Shown piece by piece: positions 58,093-64,000 of a DNA stretch of 64,000 nt. The translations under genes and the position numbers were made by a program. The stretch comes from Gluconacetobacter asukensis. GTDB lineage: Bacteria; Pseudomonadota; Alphaproteobacteria; Acetobacterales; Acetobacteraceae. Position 1 is the stretch's first letter, and each line of letters starts with the position of its first letter. Location of the stretch: contig NZ_JABEQE010000003.1 in the NCBI RefSeq assembly GCF_014174375.1, positions 124,001 to 188,000 on the forward strand. Direction: 5' to 3'. The notes under the pieces are model-generated. The model was not told the DNA's origin. It did not search any database and saw only the letters and a program-made list of their open reading frames with translations.

Positions 58093-59517
58093 TCAGGCGG
58101 GCTGATTGGTGCGGTCGATCAGGGCGACGAAGCGGTCGAACAGATAATGGCTGTCCGACGGGCCGGGGCTGGCCTCGGGATGGTACTGGACCGAGAAGGC
58201 GGCGTAGCGCGTGGAGGCGATGCCTTCGTTCGAGCCGTCGAACAGGCTGCTGTGCGTCACGCGGACATCGTCGGGCAGGCTGGATTCGTCCACCGCGAAA
58301 CCGTGATTCTGGCTGGTGATCTCGACCTTGCCGGTGCTGAGGTCCTTGACCGGCTGGTTGGCGCCGCGATGGCCGCGCGCCAGCTTGTAGGTGCGGGCAC
58401 CCAGCGCCTGGGCCAGGAGCTGGTGGCCGAGGCAGATGCCGAAGATCGGCTTGCCGGCGTCCAGCACGCCGCGGATCGCGGGGACCGCATATTCGGCGGT
58501 CGCGGCCGGGTCGCCGGGACCGTTCGAGAGGAAGACACCGGCGGGATCGAGGGCGAGGATCTCTTCCGCCGTGGCGGTGGCGGGGACGACCGTGACGTCG
58601 CAGCCCGCATTGGCCAGGCAGCGCAGGATGTTGCGCTTGGCGCCGTAATCGACGGCGACGACGCGGCGGCGCTTCAGGGGAAGCGGAAGGGTGCCGCCGG
58701 GCCAGGTCCACACGCCCTCGTCCCAGCCATAGGCCTTGGCGCAGGTGACGTCGCGTGCCAGGTCCATGCCTTCCAGGCCGGGCCAGGCGGCGGCCTGCGC
58801 GCGCAGGGCGTCGAGGTCGAAGGCGCCGTCGGCCGGGTAGGCCAGGATGGCGGTCTGCGGGCCGCCATCGCGGATGCGCAGCGTGATGGCGCGGGTATCG
58901 ACGCCGCAGATGCCGGGCACGTTGCGCGCCTTCAGCCAGCCATCCAGGCCCTGCGTGGCGCGCCAGTTGGCGGGTTCGGTCAGGTCCTGCTTCACGACCA
59001 GGCCGCGGGCCGCGACGCGGGCGGCTTCGTCATCGGCTGCGTTGGTGCCGACATTGCCGATATGCGGGAAGGTGAAGGTGATGATCTGCCCGGCGAAGGA
59101 CGGGTCGGTCAGGGTTTCCTGATAGCCGGTCATGCCGGTGGAGAAGCACAGCTCGCCGATGGCGGCGCCGGTGGTCGGCGTGTGCGCGCCGAAGCCGCGC
59201 CCCCACAGGGTGGTGCCGTCGGCCAGCACCAGCGCGGCGGTGGCGCCCGTGGGAATGGCGGCGGGGGGCGAGGCGGGAACCTGGCGCTCGGTCATCTGGG
59301 TCTCCGGTCCATCGTACGCTTTATGGGGGGGCACGCTATCGGGTTGCAGGTCGGAAAGGCTGAGGCCGGTATGGCGCAGGATCACCGTCCAGTGCTTGGG
59401 CGGGATCGCGCCGGCCTGACGCCATTTGCGGATGGCCTCGGTCCCGACGCCGGTCAGGCGGGCGGCATTGTCGGCCCCGCCCAGACGTTCGATGATGTGG
59501 TCGATCGATGACGGCAT
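58093..59517 (-). CDS. carA: Carbamoyl-phosphate synthase small subunit with N-terminal HTH extension
   Basis: The 400 residues from ATG 59295 are a normal Car[16 protein letters not shown] at the start, then the glutamine amidotransferase triad with Cys in [14 protein letters not shown] and His and Glu in [11 protein letters not shown]. The frame continues upstream for 74 codons to ATG 59517. That part ([20 protein letters not shown], then IRKWRQAG and [15 protein letters not shown]) is a YdaS/Cro-like helix-turn-helix, similar to an N-terminal module I recall from CarA and isopropylmalate proteins of related bacteria. Both starts have good ribosome binding sites (GGAAGGAAG before 59517, GGAGA before 59295), so long and short forms may both be made. 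Confidence 0.93.
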   Translation of the reverse strand: MPSSIDHIIERLGGADNAARLTGVGTEAIRKWRQAGAIPPKHWTVILRHTGLSLSDLQPDSVPPHKAYDGPETQMTERQVPASPPAAIPTGATAALVLADGTTLWGRGFGAHTPTTGAAIGELCFSTGMTGYQETLTDPSFAGQIITFTFPHIGNVGTNAADDEAARVAARGLVVKQDLTEPANWRATQGLDGWLKARNVPGICGVDTRAITLRIRDGGPQTAILAYPADGAFDLDALRAQAAAWPGLEGMDLARDVTCAKAYGWDEGVWTWPGGTLPLPLKRRRVVAVDYGAKRNILRCLANAGCDVTVVPATATAEEILALDPAGVFLSNGPGDPAATAEYAVPAIRGVLDAGKPIFGICLGHQLLAQALGARTYKLARGHRGANQPVKDLSTGKVEITSQNHGFAVDESSLPDDVRVTHSSLFDGSNEGIASTRYAAFSVQYHPEASPGPSDSHYLFDRFVALIDRTNQPA

Positions 59518-59564
59518 GGAGAGTCTTCCTTCCGGGATTGTCTCCTACCAGCCTCCCGCGAGCC

Positions 59565-59619
59565 TGGGAAGAAAATTCCCACGTCGGGCGACATGTCAGG
59601 TATGGGAAAAATATTCCGG
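59565..59619. promoter_or_regulatory. Pair of operator-like dyads between carA and yqeY
   Basis: TGGGAA-GAAAA-TTCCCA (59565-59581) is a perfect six-base inverted repeat with a five-base spacer. TGGGAA-AAATA-TTCCGG (59603-59619) repeats it with the second arm slightly altered, 38 bases further on. They lie in the divergent carA/yqeY promoter region, 48 bases or more from the long carA start. A dimeric regulator could bind both. Confidence 0.45.
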
Positions 59620-59724
59620 CTGTCCCAGGCCGGATGGAAGCGGGATCGCCATTGTGGGGCGGCCCGAATCGCAACATTTTAACGGGCGGGCCGGCATGGT
59701 CCGGCCGGTCAGGAGTACGGGATC

Positions 59725-60180
59725 ATGAGCCTGCGCGCACGTTTCATGGAAGACCTCAAGGCCGCGATGAAGGCCGGGCAGAGCGGGCAGGTCGCGACCC
59801 TGCGCATGGTCAATGCGAAGCTGAAGGACGCCGATATCGTCGCCCGCGCGCGTGGCGCGGAGGTGTCGGAAGACGAGATCGTGTCGATGCTGCGGGGGAT
59901 GATCAAGTCGCGGACCGAGTCGGCCACGATGTATCATCAGGGTGGCCGGCCTGAGCTGGCCGAGAAGGAAGAGGCCGAGATCGCGATCATCCGCGCCTAT
60001 CTGCCCGCCGAGCTGGACGCGGCGACGCTGGAGGCCGCCGCGCGTGAGGCGATTGCCGAACTGGGGGCCGCGTCGATGAAGGATATGGGCAAGGTGATGG
60101 CGGCGCTGAAGGCGCGCTTCGGCGCGGCGCTGGATGCCGGCCAGGCCAGTGGCATGGTCAAGTCGCTGCTGTCTGCCTGA
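59725..60180 (+). CDS. GatB/YqeY domain protein
   Basis: This 151-residue protein is a stand-alone YqeY, related to the tail domain of the tRNA amidotransferase subunit GatB. LRARFMEDLKAAMKAGQSGQ and LRMVNAKLKDADIVARARG at the start, YHQGGRPELAEKEEAEIAII in the middle and MKDMGKVMAALKARF near the end are typical. The function is unproven; a link to tRNA-dependent amidation is assumed. In many Alphaproteobacteria it precedes dnaG, as here, with five bases between the genes. Confidence 0.92.
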   Translation: MSLRARFMEDLKAAMKAGQSGQVATLRMVNAKLKDADIVARARGAEVSEDEIVSMLRGMIKSRTESATMYHQGGRPELAEKEEAEIAIIRAYLPAELDAATLEAAAREAIAELGAASMKDMGKVMAALKARFGAALDAGQASGMVKSLLSA

Positions 60181-60184
60181 CGCG

Positions 60185-62017
60185 GTGGCGCTCGACCCCG
60201 CCTTTCTGGAAGAGCTTCGGGCCCGCACGCCGATCGCCGCCGTGATCGGGCGGCGGACCCGGCTGATCCGTTCGGGACGGAACTGGAAGGCGTGCTGCCC
60301 CTTCCATGGTGAAAAGACGCCGTCCTTCTATGTCTATGACGACCATTTCCATTGTTTCGGATGTGGCGCGCATGGCGATGTGATCACGTTCGTGATGCAG
60401 AGCGAGGGGCGGGGCTTTCCCGAAGTGGTTGCCGAACTGGCGGCCGAAGCGGGGCTGGAGGTGCCGCGTGCCAGCCCCCGGCAGCGCGAGAACGAGCAGC
60501 GTACCCGTGACCTGGCCGAGGTGCTGGAGCTGGTCCAAGCCGCCTGGGTGCGGCGGCTGCATGCGCCGGAAGGGCGGGGCGGGCTGGCCTATCTGCGCGG
60601 GCGCGGCCTGTCCGACGAGACGATTGCCGGGTTCGGGCTGGGCTGGTCGGGTGATGGCAGGGGCGGTCTGCTGGAGGAATTGCGCCCGAAGGGGGTGACG
60701 CAGGACCTGCTGGTCAGGGCCGGGCTGATGCGGGTGGATGAGGAGGGGCGGCCGAAGGGCGAGCTGTTCTTCAATCGGGTCACCTTTCCGATCCGGGACC
60801 GCAAGGGGATGCTGGTGTCGTTCGGCGGGCGCATCCTGGGGGATGGGCAGCCGAAATATCTCAACGGGCCGGAAACCGAGCTGTTTTCCAAGCGGCGGGT
60901 GCTGTTCGGCATGGATCGTGCCCGCAGTGCCCTGCGGATGGCGCGGCCGCGTGGGGCGCCGCCGGTCGAGTTGCTGGTCGTCGAAGGCTATATGGACGTC
61001 ATTGCCCTGCACCAAGCCGGATTCCCGGGTGCGGTGGCCCCGCTGGGTACTGCCCTGACGCCTGAGCAGATGGAGGCGTTGTGGCGTCTGGCGCCGGCGC
61101 CGATCCTGTGTTTCGACGGGGACGCGGCCGGGCAGCGCGCGGCGGTGAAGGCGGCGGAGACGGCGCTGCCGCTGCTGTCGATCGAGCGGACGGTCCGGTT
61201 TTGCTCCCTGCCTGAGGGAGAGGACCCCGACAGCCTGCTGCGCGCGCGGGGCACCGGGGCAGTTGCTTCCCTGGTGGAAGGCGCGCGGCCGCTGAGTGCG
61301 GTTCTGTTCGAATTGCTGACCCAGGGGGTACGCGATCCGGGGCCCGAGCAGCGGGCGGCGTTGCGCCGGCGGCTGACCGACGCGGCGGCGATGATTGCCG
61401 ACAAGGGGCTGGCCTCGGAATATCGTTCAACCCTGATCGACCGGTTTTTCGAGACCTATCGGCGCCGGCCGGGTGGCGGGCCGCGACGTGAGGGGGCGGT
61501 CAGGTCGTCCATCGCGTCGGTGGCTGCGGCGCCATTCGATGCCCTGGCGGCGACGGAGGAGCGCATGCGGATTCTGACTGCGATCCTGCTGCGTCATCCC
61601 GCGCTGCTGCCGGAGGTCGAGGATGCCTATTGCCGGCTGGACCTGCCGCCGGCGCTGGGGCGGGTCCGGGCGGGGCTGATGGATGCGGCCTCGGAAGATG
61701 CTCTGACGGATGCCGGCGCGCTGGCCGCCCGGCTGGACGAGGCCGGTCTGGCGGAGGAACGCGCCGCCGTGCTGTCGGCCCGGCCGCTGCCGATGGCGCT
61801 GACCGCGCCGGACGACCTGATGGCGGTCGATGTGGCGCAGGAATGGTGGCATTTCTATGCGTTGATGAATGTCCGCCAGTTCGGCGAGGATCTGCGGATG
61901 GATACCGAACGGATGTGTGCCGGCACGCTGGACGAGCGGGCGTGGGCCAGTCTGCGCCCCCGGCTGCTGGCCTGGGAGACCCTGCGGCGGGGGGAAATGT
62001 CCTCCGACGATGGATGA
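60185..62017 (+). CDS. dnaG: DNA primase
   Basis: This 610-residue primase makes RNA primers at the replication fork. The N-terminal zinc finger is CPFHGEKTPSFYVYDDHFHC followed by FGC (residues ~38-60). The RNA-polymerase core includes PKGELFFNRVTFPIRD and FGGRILGDGQPKYLNGPETE. The TOPRIM acidic residues are in VVEGYMDVIAL and CFDGDAAGQRAA. The C-terminal ~160 residues are the diverged DnaB-contact domain. The GTG start at 60185 lies just after the yqeY stop. It is the middle gene of the yqeY-dnaG-rpoD set. Confidence 0.95.
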   Translation: MALDPAFLEELRARTPIAAVIGRRTRLIRSGRNWKACCPFHGEKTPSFYVYDDHFHCFGCGAHGDVITFVMQSEGRGFPEVVAELAAEAGLEVPRASPRQRENEQRTRDLAEVLELVQAAWVRRLHAPEGRGGLAYLRGRGLSDETIAGFGLGWSGDGRGGLLEELRPKGVTQDLLVRAGLMRVDEEGRPKGELFFNRVTFPIRDRKGMLVSFGGRILGDGQPKYLNGPETELFSKRRVLFGMDRARSALRMARPRGAPPVELLVVEGYMDVIALHQAGFPGAVAPLGTALTPEQMEALWRLAPAPILCFDGDAAGQRAAVKAAETALPLLSIERTVRFCSLPEGEDPDSLLRARGTGAVASLVEGARPLSAVLFELLTQGVRDPGPEQRAALRRRLTDAAAMIADKGLASEYRSTLIDRFFETYRRRPGGGPRREGAVRSSIASVAAAPFDALAATEERMRILTAILLRHPALLPEVEDAYCRLDLPPALGRVRAGLMDAASEDALTDAGALAARLDEAGLAEERAAVLSARPLPMALTAPDDLMAVDVAQEWWHFYALMNVRQFGEDLRMDTERMCAGTLDERAWASLRPRLLAWETLRRGEMSSDDG

Positions 62018-62235
62018 AGTTACATGGCCTGAAACATGCCGGGCCTTGACTTTGGCGGGTGAATCGACCACCTGCACACCACTTGTAATTTGTCAGATGC
62101 GATAGAATGGCCGTTTCGTATCCGGAGGTTTGCATCCCACGCGCTTAAGGTGGGACCGGATGTGAGGCAGGGCCGGCGATGCCGTGGCGCGGCGAAAGCG
62201 TGGCGGCGGGTTAGCGCTTAGGGATAGGGCAGGCG
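62018..62235. other. dnaG-rpoD intergenic region
   Basis: This 218-base region is somewhat AT-richer than the genes and likely holds an rpoD promoter. TTGACT (62046-62051) and TTGTAA (62083-62088) are -35-like, and GATAGAAT (62101-62108) is -10-like, but no pair has good spacing, so no promoter is called. GGCAGG lies just before the rpoD ATG. Confidence 0.4.

Positions 62236-64000
<1,765 letters not shown>

Noticed and set aside
54816..58319. 1167-codon plus-strand open frame opposite carB
   Set aside because: It mirrors carB, has no known domain and a biased composition.
62046..62108. A sigma-70 promoter before rpoD
   Set aside because: -35-like and -10-like boxes exist but their spacings (about 14, or more than 45 bases) are unsuitable.

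Overview
The window is GC-rich, tightly packed bacterial chromosome and looks like an acetic acid bacterium (Acetobacteraceae, Alphaproteobacteria; Gluconacetobacter/Komagataeibacter-like). The grounds are a CcrM-type GANTC methylase behind rnhB, an NDUFS4-like complex I protein, a carA with an N-terminal helix-turn-helix, the gpmI-envC-ctpA-rppH order, and the yqeY-dnaG-rpoD order. The genus is inferred from gene content, not from a search. Layout: 1-0.9 kb holds a truncated tRNA-Ser, tRNA-Arg(TCT), an NDUFS4-like gene and tRNA-Pro(TGG). 0.9-4.5 kb holds gpt, a CsaA-like tRNA-binding protein, an MFS exporter and a diguanylate cyclase. 4.6-15.2 kb is a surface-polysaccharide cluster: a methyltransferase/glycosyltransferase fusion, a PIG-V-like membrane mannosyltransferase, a GtrB/DPM1-like transferase, a double-GT2 protein, a Wzm/Wzt-type ABC exporter and another GT2. 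15.3-18.1 kb is a patchy accessory zone with two small stress-type membrane proteins, an IS256-family remnant with its terminal repeat, one copy of a dispersed inverted-repeat element, and an AT-rich hydrolase-TPR gene. 18.1-27.6 kb is an RND efflux operon (adaptor, two pumps, outer-membrane factor). 28-30.2 kb is a CsbD-like protein and the coupled rnhB-ccrM pair behind a dense cluster of GANTC sites. 30.3-38 kb has an ankyrin protein and a coupled MoxR-DUF58-DUF4159-VWA operon. 38.1-45.7 kb has DUF1285, a CCA-adding enzyme, an MsbA-like exporter, the YefM-YoeB toxin-antitoxin pair with its operator, EmrAB and a Nudix hydrolase. 45.7-54.7 kb has rppH, ctpA, envC, gpmI, msrB, upp, dodecin, ilvA and greA, with five copies of the ~165-bp element. 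54.8-64 kb has carB, carA, yqeY, dnaG and the 5' part of rpoD. Many neighbours overlap by 1-4 bases (ATGA or TGATG), which indicates translational coupling in the csaA-gpt, mdtB-mdtC, DUF58-DUF4159-VWA, rnhB-ccrM, yefM-yoeB and emrA-emrB-nudix sets. The most unusual signals are (i) a ~165-bp element family with ~20-bp terminal inverted repeats, six copies here, that abuts stop codons and forms an in-frame tandem insertion at the N-terminus of envC; (ii) five GANTC sites in 119 bp before rnhB-ccrM; (iii) carA with an in-frame N-terminal HTH, two start sites that each have a ribosome binding site, and a pair of operator-like palindromes upstream; and (iv) the three-domain methyltransferase-GT2-GT4 protein.
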